A DNA stretch of 41,311 nt, taken from contig JADGJA010000108.1 in the NCBI GenBank assembly GCA_027596035.1, positions 1 through 41,311 of the forward strand, read 5' to 3'. The position numbers and the translations under genes were made by a program. This DNA comes from Thoreauomyces humboldtii (taxonomy: Eukaryota > Chytridiomycota > Chytridiomycetes > Spizellomycetales > Powellomycetaceae). A model generated the notes under the pieces. The model ran no database searches, had not been told where the DNA came from, and worked only from the letters and a program-made list of their open reading frames with translations. Of the stretch, positions 10,618 to 21,873 are shown piece after piece; the stretch's first letter is position 1, and every line of letters begins with the position of its first letter.

Positions 10618-11302
10618 ATGGACAGCTACGCCTCTTCCAGAAAGGAGCCTCTCGACATGGACGACGACAGAGCAGACCAAGGGACAAGACAGCCTCAGTA
10701 AGAAAAGGAGAACATGGGAAGGATATTCGGAAAAGTACAGGACAGATTGTTGTGACAGATGAGAAAGAGCCCTCAAAAGTACAACAAGCACGCCCGCGTG
10801 GTTCGACTTCGGAAACCTGCTGAAACACTGCCGCCAACGGCTTTCTGACAGGATTACTTCTCAGTTGGGACGAAGGCATTGGACGTAGAGTTCGAGAAGT
10901 TAATGTGGGACCAGCTCGATGCGGAGCGAACCCATAATTACATTGCGATCATGGAAGTCTGTCAGTCGCAGGATATCAGACGAACTAGCTTTGCTTCTTG
11001 AAACGCTGCCCATCAAGTCCACACAAACTATGACACAGTACCCCATGTCACGCAGTCCAAACTGCTGTCTTCACCAACATAGGGCTGTCTAGGAGGTTGA
11101 CGTATTCGCGATCCCGTGCACCAGCGTTTTCTAGATGCGACAAGGCAGCGGCTACTCTTGGAGAACCCGTGTAAGAATGGGAGGTGATGTACGATGGGTA
11201 TCGGGTCCGCTAAGCTTCGATGGCCTGTTCTGACATCGCATCCTACTGCTCACTCTACAGGACCGTCCTCGCTGGAAGTTTGCGGAGAGATTTGAGGAAT
11301 GA
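10618..11302 (+). CDS. Small five-exon gene, unknown function
   Basis: A spliced model of 128 aa is phase-consistent throughout: exons 10618-10697, 10736-10778, 10852-10960, 11056-11168 and 11261-11302. The donors are GTAAGA, GTACAA, GTCAGT and GTGTAA; the last three introns end in CTGACAG, ACGCAG and CTACAG. The third exon reads as ordinary protein (DYFSVGTKALDVEFEKLMWD) and the last ends in DRPRWKFAERFEE and TGA. The N-terminus is acidic (MDDDRAD). The first intron is weak: only 38 nt, with a purine-rich acceptor. I recognise no family and see no membrane segment. It lies 141 bases after RFC1 and 285 before the phosducin-like gene, all on the same strand. Confidence 0.55.
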
Positions 11303-11587
11303 ACAAGTTTGCTGCGAACTGCTACGGTAACCTGAGCCGACCGCCTGGCAACCCGAAGAAGCTGTCGGAAACGCATGACTCGTCGTCGTCAGTCGTCCGT
11401 GCTGCGCGTCGTCAAGGGGAGCTGACCTCAGTCCCACTCCCAACAACAGTGCCGATCACATCTCCAAAGCACATCTCTCGGGACCGGACCTACTCTTGGT
11501 GTATTCGCTGTGTTCCTTTTCTGCTTGGTCCCTCTCCCCCGCCATCATATACCCGTTCAACCATCGAAACAAAGCCTCGTAAGTGCA

Positions 11588-12580
11588 ATGACGGAAATGG
11601 ACGAACGACTCCTTCGGGCTATCAGCCAAGTCCAGCACGAGTCTCACCTCGAACCGGGAGATCGCATCCACTTTGACTCGGACCCGGACTCTGACGACAA
11701 CCACGCTGCCTCCTCGTGTGCCGACTCGGACTGCGGGTCGGACCACGACGACAAGGACGGACGCGAGGTCGAGGACGAGGAGAGGGATCGTAGGAACCCT
11801 CCACCGCCTCCGGCGAACACGGCCGCCGAGAGAGCCAGGTCGGACGCGGCCCTGCGTCAGCACCTCGAGATCGGCGGAGCAAAGACGGGACCCAAGGGCG
11901 TCATCGCCGACAAAAAGTTCCACGACGCTCAGGAGCGAGCGAGGAACGACATCGAGGCGAGGAGGATCTACGGTGACTTGGACGCGAGAGCCTTGAGCAG
12001 CGGGTGGGCCGCGAGGCAGGTGGCCGCCGCCGCAGGCTCCGGTTTCTCGGGTGGTCTGGCCGCCGCCGCCGCTCACGAGGAGGAGAACGACAACGACGAC
12101 GATGAGGACGCACGGTATCTCGCTCGATACCGAGCTCAGAGGATAGCCCAGCTCGCGGCCATGGCCTCGTCTCGACCGTCTCTGCCGTCCTACGGACGGG
12201 TGTTCGATCTGCCTTCCTCCGACGCGTACCTTTCCGCCATCGACGATCCGCGACTGCATCCTTCCACCACCGTCGTGGTCCACCTCTACCAGCCATCGAA
12301 TCAGGCTTGTCGGATCGTCAACGGCTTGCTCGACGTCATCGCTTCCACGTCCCGGAGGACCGTCAAGTTCTGCAGGATCGAGAGTCACATCGCTGACGAG
12401 ACGTTCGACCGTATCGCGTTGCCAGCCTTGATTGCGTATCGAGAAGGGGATACGGTCGGAACCGTCATGCGCGTCTTGGACGAGGTGGACAGGTGGACGA
12501 GACACGGACGGTGCGAGCCTCAAGACCTGGAGGCCGTCATGATAGAGCAGGGGATCCTGCCAGGGGACAGCGGCGAGTAA
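11588..12580 (+). CDS. Phosducin-like protein (G-beta-gamma / CCT co-chaperone)
   Basis: 330-aa member of the phosducin family, cytosolic proteins that help the CCT chaperonin fold and assemble G-beta-gamma dimers. In filamentous fungi the homologue is BDM-1/PhLP1. The N-terminal third is highly acidic; then comes the family signature GPKGVIAD (about residues 99-106) and the helical ARYLARYRAQRIAQL segment, followed by a thioredoxin-fold domain (about 200-320) with TTVVVHLYQPS, VKFCRIE, ALPALIAYREGD and the typical ending DLEAVMIEQGILP. The thioredoxin-like domain has no CxxC pair, as expected for this non-redox family. It is a single exon. The ATG at 11588 was chosen over the open frame back to 11510 because the family-like acidic N-terminus begins there and the upstream bases are leader-like. 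Confidence 0.9.
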   Translation: MTEMDERLLRAISQVQHESHLEPGDRIHFDSDPDSDDNHAASSCADSDCGSDHDDKDGREVEDEERDRRNPPPPPANTAAERARSDAALRQHLEIGGAKTGPKGVIADKKFHDAQERARNDIEARRIYGDLDARALSSGWAARQVAAAAGSGFSGGLAAAAAHEEENDNDDDEDARYLARYRAQRIAQLAAMASSRPSLPSYGRVFDLPSSDAYLSAIDDPRLHPSTTVVVHLYQPSNQACRIVNGLLDVIASTSRRTVKFCRIESHIADETFDRIALPALIAYREGDTVGTVMRVLDEVDRWTRHGRCEPQDLEAVMIEQGILPGDSGE

Positions 12581-12773
12581 TGGTTGCCTACCGTTGGCCG
12601 CGTGTTGTGTTCTTTTTTCAAAGCCACCATCTGACCATGGTTCGAAGTCTCGATCAAAGGGTTACAATTGTTTGGTACCAAAATTAGAGAGGAGAAGAGA
12701 AGGACGGAGTCAGATACTTGCTAGACTATCTATGCTACGTGGCGGTGACATAACGTGGGCAAGCATGTGAAGT

Positions 12774-15700
12774 CTATCTTCGCCTCTTGTCCTGCTTCCT
12801 GGGTGCTTGTCCCCCCCTCCTTCTCCTCCGCTCGTGCTCGTCCTCGGAATCGGAATCGTCGTCCGAGTGTCGCTGGGGAGGGGGCGGGGGAGGAAGCTGC
12901 TGCCCTCTGCCGGTCTTTCGATCCTTCGCGGACATGGTGCTCTCCACTCGTGCTGGCTGAACCGGAACGGCGACGGAGACGGGTCGTTTGGATCGACCTG
13001 AGATGGTCTGAGCTGGTGGGGGAGGAGGAGTCTCGTCGTCCCCGCTCACGCTTCCGACGTCGCTGCTCGTTCGACTTTCGTCGTCCGAGTGACCAAGAGC
13101 GACGGGGGGTGGGCGTTCGTCCTCGCTGTCGTCGGAGTCGTCGTGACGACGCCCTCCTGCCTTCTTCTTCTTCTTCTTCGGGGACTCCACCTGCGACCGT
13201 CGCGGGTGGGGTTGTTGGCCGGTGGAGGGTCCCGCGTAGCTTTGTCGATTGTTTCGGTGCTTGTGTTCGGGAGATCGGGTCGAGGAGGCAGCCAGGTCTC
13301 TCCTTCCGCCGCCGGCAATCGATCCTCCGTATGAGGAGTTGCGATGGTTGGGCGGTGAAGGCGGACCAGGGTACGATCCCCGAAGGTGTGGTGGCGGAGG
13401 CTGCTGCTGATATCCCTGTGGAGGGTACCCGCCTTGATACCCATATTGCTGCGGGTGACCGTAGAGTCCCGGCGATTGCGGATGACCTGGGTAGTGTGGT
13501 TGCTGACCCTGGTAATGAGGTGACAGGGGAGACGGTGGTCCGTACTGCTGCTGCATGTGGTAACCCGGGTGTTGTTGGTAGGGCTGAGGTGGTCCGTAAG
13601 AATGCTGATGGGGCAGTGGCATGGTATAGTGCTGCGGCTGCTGCAAAGGCGGCCTTCCTCCCGTTCCGCGGGCAGTCACGACGAGGGGTTCATCATCGGT
13701 ATCGGATTCTTCTGAGTTGCTCTGCGACCCAGAGAGGTCACTACTGTCCTCCCCCTTGTCACTTTGAGAGTCAGACTCGGTGCCGGTATCGTTGCCAGTC
13801 TTCCGGCGAGCGGACTTTTTGCCTTTCTTGGTTGAACTCTTCTTCTTCCTGGATTTGCCGTCCCGACTGCTGTCGTCCGTGCTTTCGCCCTCCGAATCGG
13901 TTCCGCTATCCGGTACGGCCTTGACGACCTTTTTCGCCCGCCTACGAGCAGCGCCATCTTCTTCGGAATCCGAGTCGGGGACCCCTTCATCGTCCGTGCC
14001 GCTCGACTCCGCCTTTTTCTTCTTCTTCTTGATACTCTCGTCCGAGTCATCGTCGGTCCCGCTGTCGGTCCCACTCGAGTCGCTTTCATCTCCTCGCCGT
14101 GGTTTGCGTTGGTGAGTCACACTCTCGCTGTTGTCCGAGTATGAATGTGAGTTCGAGTTGCGCCAGGCCGATGGAGGTGGTGGTGGAGGACCAAGGTGAG
14201 GACCAGGAGGTGGGCCGTATGGCCCTGGCGGGTAGTAGGGATGGCCGTAGGGCGATGGATATCCGCCCGGCGATGCTACGGTCGGAGGATAGTATGTAGG
14301 CTGGCCAAAATGCTCCACATTCCGCTCCGTCATACGCTGACGTTCTTTCATCCTATATGAAACACAACGTTGTATCAGTTACGAAGTACCTTGTGACAGG
14401 ACTCAAACAAGGAGCCGAAGGACATACCTCTCCTTCTCTAGCCACTCTTTCCGCAACTCCTCTCTCTGCGCAGCCATTCCAGGGTCCTCATGAGGATCTC
14501 CGAACTCACTCATCGGATATGGGAACCCACCCCACATCGGCGACATGCCAGGCATCCCAGGTGACATCATTCCTGGTCCTCCCATCATCATGGGAGACAT
14601 GGGACCGCCACCGCCCATCATCATACCGGCAGCCATGGAGCTCCGATTCCCTGCACCGCCGTGCTGTCCGCCCCGCAAATAGGTCGGGATGTAACCTCCG
14701 GACGGTGCAGCCGTGGGTCTCCATACACCCATCTTCTTGAGCATCTCCTTTTCCTTCTCCATCCTGTCGACCTGACCGAGCAATCCACCGACGAGCTTGG
14801 GTTTCCGATGGGAAGCGGCCTCGAGGACGTGACCGAGCAAAGGTCCGCCCTGGTGACCGGGGAACTGGGGGGCGAACGCCGGCTGATTCAGCTTCTGCTC
14901 CTGGGTGGCCTGCACGCCGGGACCAAGTTGGATGAGAGGACCTTCGCGACGGACAGGTTTTCCCTTAGCATCCAGATTCGCGAGGAGGGACTGCGGCGTG
15001 ATGGTTGGCTCGCCGGTGCCCTCCGCCGCTTCCCCGGGAGTTGACGCTGGCATTCCCGGCATCGGAAGCGGCATGCCGTTTGGACCGATCAGCATGCCGT
15101 TCGGGCCCATGAACACGGGAGGCATGCCTGGAGCGCCTTCCCCAGTGGCCATCCCAGGCGGGAACATCATCATGCCCGGAGGCATCATCATTCCAGGCGG
15201 CATGTTGGCCATGTTCATCACGGGAAACTGCGGGATGGTTGGGACACCCTCTTCATCCTCTTCTTCCTCGTGGTCGTCGTCGGATCCGCTCTCGTCGCCC
15301 CTTTCCTCGCTCCCACTTTCTCCGGTTCCGCTTTCTCCTGTGCCGCTTTCCTCGTCACCGCCCTCACTGTTTTCTTCGTCATCGTCGCTTCCCTCTTCAT
15401 TCGCGTCGCCGCCCGCGTTCGGTGGCATCATGCCCGGCGGCATGGTCGCTGGATCGACGTATTGATACTGCCATCCCCACTGACCATTCGGTTGTAGGAC
15501 CGGTACGGGTATCATGACGAGTTGTGGATGAGCCGCGGCCTCAGCCTCAGGAGTTTCCATAACCTCCTTGGACGCTTCTTCGGGCGCCGCAGCATTGACA
15601 GTGTCGAGGATGTCACCATCCTGGTGCGGCATATCACCCTCTTCTGGAGTGGGATCGGAAGCTGTCTCGGCGTTTACAGGGTCTCTTGCGAGGGTCGAGG

Positions 15701-18317
15701 GGACAGGTGCGGCATAACTGGAAGCGTCCGTTACGATTGCTTTCTCCGTCGAAATTGTGTCCTCAGATAAAATCGGTTGCACAACTCCAGCAGGCGTGAC
15801 AGGTTGTGGATCATTGTCGGTAGCTTCCAGCACTGCACCGTCATTAGATAGTTCGACTGCTTCCACCTCAGGCTTTTCCGAAACGACTGCTGCAGTAGCG
15901 ACAGCGGCAGTCGCTGCAACGGCAGCAGCAGCAGCAGCAATCGGGACTGGAGACGCCGACGAGGCAGGAACACCAGCGGGTGCCACGGCGGCCACGTCCG
16001 CGGGAATCCCTTCCGGAGTTGGAACGATCATTCGATGCAGCCAAGATACCAACTCCTCCGTCTTGGTCTCCACCTCGTTTCGTTCGTACTCCCTACGTCC
16101 CCGTTCACCCTCCCAGACCGCCTCGTCCCACTCTTCAGCGAAGCCTTCCGCCTGTGCTGTACGCTTGTCCCGGACCACCTGACCGAATCGGAGGGAGACC
16201 GCGTTGTATCCTTCCCCTTGCATCTTCAACCCGCTAATCTCCTCGGTGTACAGGAACAGCGGTTGAGCAGCCGTAGCGGCGTCCGACTTGTCGGATCCAG
16301 AATCCGAGACGCCAGACGACGCGCCTGGTCGAGCTGAAGCCTTCTCCTTCTGCGGTGCGAGACACCCAGCATCCTTCAACTCCTTCTCCCGCGTTTCGAC
16401 ATCGCTGTCGAGGTTGAACGCTCCGTAGATGGCGATCACCCAACGAGCAATCTCTGCAGAGTCTGCGCCACGGATGTCGATGAAGTGAGGCGTGGGTCTC
16501 GGATCGGCATCTCGCACGAATGCGTCGATGGGGTCGCTGGCTGACACCATGTACCCGTTCGGACCGATGACTGCGAACGTGTTCTTGCTGGAATCGTCGA
16601 TGTCGTCCTGACTCACGGCAGGGGTTGAAGAGCTTGAGCGCGTTCCTTTCTCTGGGATAGAAGGGCAAATGCGCGATTCGAGACGGACCGTGTTTGCGCC
16701 GCCATGTTCGACGAGCGCGAGAGGTTGAGGTGGTGGAATGCACGCCAGGGTGACCAAATCAATGACAAAAACAGGTTTCCGCTTCTTGATGTCAGCTTTA
16801 ACCTCGTAGAATGCGATATAAGGACGCTTTCCGGTCGCCGACTCGGATTCGGCGCCTGGAGCAGGCACGACCTCTTTCTTCTTGGACCCAAAGAGCTTCT
16901 TCAACGGGCCGCCACCCGTTCCCGATCGCTTGATGACGACATGATACGGCTTCCATTTCAATCCATACGTCGAGCGAACGTCGAGAAGACCTTCGAACTT
17001 GATCTCAGACTTGTGAGTGGCGCTTGCGAATGGCGTCACGCCGATCTCCTTCCACGCCGGTGCATAGGTGGGCCGTTTGAGTAGCTTGAGTGTGAAGAAC
17101 TCGTTGACTCGAGAAGTCTCGAAGATGGCAAGGCGGATGGCGGCGACCCACGTGTTGACCTGGATGGCCGACAGGGAGGCCAGATAGAACAAGTTCGCGC
17201 CCGCGGTGGAAAGAGCGAACAGGCAGGTGAATGGAACAGGAGGAGGCGTCGGGAACCCAGGACCTTGTTTGACCTTGAAGTTGTCGGGAAGCACCTGAGC
17301 CACGCTGTCCTGGAGATCCATCTCGATCGGCGTGGCGGTGGCAATCTTGACCGTAGCCACGGTGGATGGCGCGGGATCCAACTCCAATCTCAAGACCTTG
17401 TCGACCGTCGGAGATGGGTTATAGGTGAGCGAGACGATGTGTTCAGGGACAGGCCACAACCGCAGCTGCGTGCCTCGCAGTTCGGCCCACCACTTTTCCC
17501 AAACACCATTGAGATCCGCCGGTGTTTCGGGTGGGTCAGCTTCCGTCAGGTGGCGCCCGGTCGTGCCTAGTTCATTCTTTTTGTACAGATAGCCTTGCGC
17601 ATATTTCTTCTTGTTGAGATTTTCAAAGAGAGGCCCGAGCTTCTGGATGTCCTGGTCCAGGATGGCTGGGAGCGTCAGGTCCAGCTCCCGTTCCGTCGGC
17701 GTGGGTCGTATTGGAATGTGCTCGACGTTGCTGAGTTGCACAGGAGCGGCGGCCGCGGGAGCCTTATTCGGTACGCGAGGAACCTTCGTGAGTGTCACGG
17801 GTTGAACCGGTGCGGCTGATGGTGGGACAGGATGGGACGTGTCGCGCTTTGATGTTTTTGCAGTGTGTTGCGCGGGTCTTGTACGGGACTGCACTGCGGG
17901 TGCCGGGGCAGGGACGGACGGCGTTGACGGTTGACGAGCTGGGACAGCTGCAGTCGCTGCTGCTGCAGCGACCGATGCCTTTGCGACAGTAGCAGCGCCT
18001 CGCCCGTGTCCCGGCTTTCTGCTGACACTCAGCAGCTGGGAGTGTCTCCTGGAGACTTGCTCCTCGTCCTCTGAGGAACTCGTGGCCGAGTCCGAAGCCT
18101 CCTCCGAGGATGAGGTTGCTGCTTTGCGTCGTGCTCGCCGACCAGCGGATGCTCCTTGAGGAGGAAGAGGGGCAGAGCCGTGACCCATCCTTCGTCCTCT
18201 GGCCTCGTCGCCTCCATTGCCTTCACCGGAACCTCCACCTCCAGAGTTGTCACGAACTGCGGTCCGAGCGGTCCTGTCGTAGAGATCAGCCATCTCTCCC
18301 TTTGAGAAGAGCGACAT
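12774..18317 (-). CDS. Skg3/CAF120-like PH-domain protein, 1822 aa
   Basis: Two exons (18317-14428 and 14352-12774) join across a 75-nt intron with a GTATGT donor and TATAG acceptor, in phase within a helical KERMKERQR segment. The N-terminus is Ala/Ser/Pro-rich. Two PH-like regions follow: residues ~238-395 (WWAELRGTQLRLW to WVAAIRLAIFE) and ~444-635 (FEGLLDVRSTYGLKWKPYHV to ARWVIAIYGAF). This split arrangement matches fungal Skg3/CAF120 proteins; yeast Caf120 is tied to CCR4-NOT mRNA control and Skg3 to cell-wall and budding functions. The C-terminal half is low complexity: acidic DE runs, Met/Pro/Gly stretches (PPGMMMPPGMMM) and, in the last exon, Ser/Asp-rich SGTD repeats with Lys-rich clusters and a Tyr/Pro/Gln-rich section. 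The assignment rests on the PH part; the partner complex is inferred. Confidence 0.82.
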
Positions 18318-18356
18318 TGCTTTTTTCTGCCGTGTTGTTGAAGGTCCAGAGCGAGA

Positions 18357-18405
18357 AGGAGGGAGGGAGAGGGAGAGGGAGAGAGAGAGAGTGAGAGAGA
18401 GAGAG
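18357..18405 (-). promoter_or_regulatory. Pyrimidine (CT/GA) tract upstream of the PH-protein gene
   Basis: A near-pure GA stretch on the plus strand is a CT-rich tract on the coding strand, 40-88 bases upstream of the ATG at 18317. Such tracts are typical of fungal core promoters and transcription start regions. It is also a length-variable microsatellite. Confidence 0.6.
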
Positions 18406-18803
18406 CCGGGAAGTGCGTCCGAAACGTCCCTACAGAATATGCCACCAAGTCACTGTACTATGTAGAGCACTGTCGTACGACCACAGCCACGCACACGCAC
18501 ACAGATGCACGCGCGCAAGTGATGGCGATCCCCTTGTCAAGAAAACAGGAGAGGGGTCCCCAAAGGGATAAGGAGAAGGGACACAAGGAGGGGAAGGCGA
18601 GGTATTACGATATGATATGATAACAGCTGGCTACAGTAGCAATGCCTTGGTGGCAAAGGGAAGAAATCGGGAAGCGAAGGAAGGGGGGAAAAGGCAAAAA
18701 GCATTATTGGCATGGAGAGAGACGGAGAGAGAAGCCGCAATTTACCGACAGATGACGCGCCTTGCCGCAAACAGGGCCTTCCGTCCCGGATCCTTGGTAC
18801 CAT

Positions 18804-18818
18804 CTAGCCCTAGCCCTA
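18804..18818 (-). promoter_or_regulatory. Telomere-like TAGGGC repeat, inverted copy
   Basis: Read on the minus strand this is TAGGGCTAGGGCTAG. It shares a 13-mer with the site at 4149-4166 and lies 104 bases upstream of the coiled-coil gene's ATG. A binding site for a Tbf1/TRF-like factor is possible but not shown. Confidence 0.3.
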
Positions 18819-18921
18819 CAGTACTGGGGCGGCGGGGTTTAGGAACCGCCAAACGCGTGCCGTGACGTGCGCACCTGCGAGTCACCTCGCATGCAGAAAG
18901 GTAGAGACGGACCCAGCGAAG

Positions 18922-21873
18922 ATGAGCAACCTTAGCTCGTACCTGGCTGCTAAAGTCGCTCAGAAAGCATCGCCAGCCCAGCGACGACCTCCTTCCACCG
19001 CCCCCTCGGCTCAAGCTGCTTCCTCATCCCACCACCACCACCATCACCACCCAGCAACATCATCTCAACCTCACCATGTCCATTCTCGAACTCCAGGACC
19101 GCCATCTCCTCCGCGAAGGGGAGCCTCTCCATCGCCATCCTCCTACGCATCCGATGCCATCGGCGGTGGTCCCTTGGCCACCTCTCCGACTCCGACCTCG
19201 GGGCGCACTTCCCCCGCATTCTCGCCCATGCGCAGTCTGTGGACGGCTTCGACAGCGACCACAGTCCTGCCCACATTTGCCAGAGACGACGGCCGTCTAC
19301 TCGACGCCTTCGAGTTCGAACTGGGAGGGGGAGACGGCGGCCTGGGCATCGGAGGAGGAGGAGGAGGAGGTGGTGGTGGCGGCGCAACGGGTGCCTCGTG
19401 GGATTCGACCACCGCTGTCGGAAGGACGACCGCTCGAAACGACGAGTACTCGTATCGATCCACTCCCGTCAGTCCCGTGAGACCGACCCCGAGCGCCCCG
19501 CCGACCGACTTCGTCGACGTGGGGGACAGTCCGGCGAGGAGATACCTGGCTGCGCACGAGAGCAGCGATGACGACGATCCGGTCACGTATCCCTCCGCAG
19601 GTGTTGGCTACATGGGTGGCTCGACCTCCATCGCGACGGGAGCACCATCGGCCAGCGACCTTGATCTGCTCCATCGTGAGATGGTGGACATCAAGAACGA
19701 GGTCGCCAGGTTGTCAAGTAACCCAGCCACGGAGAGATTGGTGGAGGCTCTTCAGGAAGCCCTGGTGGCCCTCCGCGACCGGGAGCAGCCCACTCCCAGC
19801 AACGGACAGAGCACGGGCTTGCTGGACTTGCAAGAGTCGATGGAGATGCGGACCAGCAAGATAGCCAAGATGGTCCACGAGCTTCTGCAGCTCCAACGGG
19901 AGAAACCGGATGCGATCGAGGATGTCAAGTCGGCCGTCGACGAGGTCGGAAGGAAGGTCGTCGACATGGTGCAGTCGCGACAACCGGAGGCAACTCCCGA
20001 TGCAGACCTTTCCACAAGCATCGAGGAAGTGAAAACGAGCCTCGCTCGCCTAGAGTCCTTATGCGAGAAGACGTTACAAGAATCCGCCGTCCACACCGGG
20101 GACGCAGGTCAATTGATGACGATGATGGCGCAGGCGAATCAGATGGGTGCCGGTGTGCGCGGCGAAGCCTTGGAGCTTTTGAAGAGCATCCGGGAGACCC
20201 TCCGACGCCAAGTCGGATCGTTGGAGGAGGTCCATGGAGCCACCAAGGCTGCAGCCACCGCGAAAGACATCAAGGCAATCGAGCGAGTGTTGGAGCAAAC
20301 AGCCACCGCTGACGAGCTGAGCGCAGTGAAGGCGTTGCTTCAGACAGCGTCGCATGAGAAATCTGGAACTCTCGCATCGCTCGGAAGCCTTGAGACGGCA
20401 ACAAAAGAATCTCATTCTCTCATGAAGGAAAGCAAGGCGTCCATCGCCTCGATCGCCAGTACCGTTGAAGAGGTCAAAACGCGTCTTTCGCTTCCCACGA
20501 ACGGGCCCACTCGCACCGGCAGTGGTGACCGACTTGACCGACCTACGACCAACATGATCACCTCCATCAACGATAAGCTGATCCACGTCTCGCGCCTTGT
20601 GGATCACGTGCAGGCCACCCAGACGGTTCGGTTTGCGGGCATAGAGGAGCGCCTTGCCAATCCTTCTGGGCTGGGACAGAGGGTCACGGAGGGCGCAAAG
20701 GAGGGTGACGAGTCAGCCACGGACCAGATGCTTCAGCAGCACAAGCTGACGGACATTCGAGAAAGTTTGGAAGGGATCGCGGAGCGAGTGGCCCGACTGG
20801 GAAGAGAAGGACAGGCCCGCCACGACGTCGTGGATGGACGGCTTGAGCGGTTAGGAGACCAGGTCAAGCACATGCATCGGGCTGTCGGAAAACTTGTGCA
20901 GGTCGGGATGATGGGCGAAGGTGACGATGCAGCATCTATGGGTAGCGGTGGACGAGGCGCAGCCGGCAGTATCGTGGAGTATCGTGCATTGTTAGAGCGG
21001 ATGAGCGGGGATATCGACGACATCAAGGAAGCGGTCGCGGGCGACTCGATCACTGGGGGAGAACGTCTTCAGGCCCTCCTTGGCATGTTTGCCATATCTC
21101 AGGATACGCATGCTCAGGTATCCGAGACCGTCAAGACCGTTGCGGAGGGCGTTAAGGACTTGGTCTCGCGCGCGCCAATCGCCACCGACGATGCGTGGGG
21201 TCCCTTGGAACAACGGATCGAAGCATTACTCTCCAAATCTCCCAAACTAGCAACGAGCGCTAGCGATTCCACGGTACACCGTCTCGTGGAATCGATCCAC
21301 TCCTGCCTCGTCTCCTATCTCCCTATCGATCTCGAGTCCCGTCTGAACGCGCTCCAGTCTGCAGTCTCGGCCCTCTCCCGGGCAACATCACAAATGCGCA
21401 CTCCACTGAGCATCTCGGACTCCGGTCCTCCCTCCGTCGCATCGCCCGAGGCCCTCCGGGAACTGCTTGATTACCACCAAGACCTCGCGTCCCGCGAGCA
21501 CGCCCGATCGGCCGCCTTGGACTCGATCCAACACGCTCTCGCCCGGATCCTCGAATCCCAAACTGCGCCCCCGCAGCCTACGGTGACGGATGTGACAGAG
21601 ATCTCGCAGCTCCGAGATGCGGTGATGGACATGCATCGCGTCACTGTTGGACGTCCGGAAGAGGACGAACGAAAGAGGGCAAGAGTTGAGCATGAGATGT
21701 GCAGGTTGGAGGAAAGGAGAGTTGTCTTGCAGAAGGAGGTCAGAGATCTGGAAGGAAGAAGGGACTGGTTGCTCGGGAAGCGGGAGCCTTTGTACGCGTT
21801 TGATCTGAGAGGAGCTTCCAGCAGGCGGATCTCCTGTCCGCCAGGGATTCACCTTGCTCCGGCAAGTGAGTGA
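18922..21873 (+). CDS. Large coiled-coil protein of unknown function
   Basis: 983-aa single-exon protein. The frame opens further upstream, but only through a GTG at 18862; the first ATG is at 18922. Residues ~1-240 are low complexity: a His run (about 7 in a row near residue 35), Ser/Pro-rich stretches and a Gly run of about 11 near residues 155-165. From ~250 to the end the sequence is Glu/Lys/Leu/Arg-rich with heptad-like spacing, as in DLLHREMVDIKNEVARL and SIEEVKTSLARLESL, and ends in a strong helix around residues 915-965 (EHEMCRLEERRVVLQKEVRD). This suggests a long, interrupted coiled coil and a structural or tethering role. No enzyme motif or membrane segment is visible, and I recognise no family. 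Confidence 0.8.
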   Translation: MSNLSSYLAAKVAQKASPAQRRPPSTAPSAQAASSSHHHHHHHPATSSQPHHVHSRTPGPPSPPRRGASPSPSSYASDAIGGGPLATSPTPTSGRTSPAFSPMRSLWTASTATTVLPTFARDDGRLLDAFEFELGGGDGGLGIGGGGGGGGGGGATGASWDSTTAVGRTTARNDEYSYRSTPVSPVRPTPSAPPTDFVDVGDSPARRYLAAHESSDDDDPVTYPSAGVGYMGGSTSIATGAPSASDLDLLHREMVDIKNEVARLSSNPATERLVEALQEALVALRDREQPTPSNGQSTGLLDLQESMEMRTSKIAKMVHELLQLQREKPDAIEDVKSAVDEVGRKVVDMVQSRQPEATPDADLSTSIEEVKTSLARLESLCEKTLQESAVHTGDAGQLMTMMAQANQMGAGVRGEALELLKSIRETLRRQVGSLEEVHGATKAAATAKDIKAIERVLEQTATADELSAVKALLQTASHEKSGTLASLGSLETATKESHSLMKESKASIASIASTVEEVKTRLSLPTNGPTRTGSGDRLDRPTTNMITSINDKLIHVSRLVDHVQATQTVRFAGIEERLANPSGLGQRVTEGAKEGDESATDQMLQQHKLTDIRESLEGIAERVARLGREGQARHDVVDGRLERLGDQVKHMHRAVGKLVQVGMMGEGDDAASMGSGGRGAAGSIVEYRALLERMSGDIDDIKEAVAGDSITGGERLQALLGMFAISQDTHAQVSETVKTVAEGVKDLVSRAPIATDDAWGPLEQRIEALLSKSPKLATSASDSTVHRLVESIHSCLVSYLPIDLESRLNALQSAVSALSRATSQMRTPLSISDSGPPSVASPEALRELLDYHQDLASREHARSAALDSIQHALARILESQTAPPQPTVTDVTEISQLRDAVMDMHRVTVGRPEEDERKRARVEHEMCRLEERRVVLQKEVRDLEGRRDWLLGKREPLYAFDLRGASSRRISCPPGIHLAPASE

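Larger units (their letters stand above)
18318..18921. other. Divergent promoter region
   Basis: 604 bases between the PH-protein gene (-) and the coiled-coil gene (+). It holds the CT tract near the left start, a CA/GC dinucleotide-rich patch at 18487-18516, and near the right start a CTAGCC direct repeat (18804-18818) and an ACGCGT hexamer at 18853-18858. No gene was found in it. Confidence 0.55.

Noticed and set aside
12755..13924. 389-codon open frame on the plus strand
   Set aside because: It is antisense to the Ser/Asp-rich last exon of the PH-domain protein; the Arg/Ser/Cys composition is what the reverse of such repeats gives.
18357..18405. GA-rich microsatellite as a mobile-element tail
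   Set aside because: No flanking repeats or element genes; its position fits a promoter pyrimidine tract.
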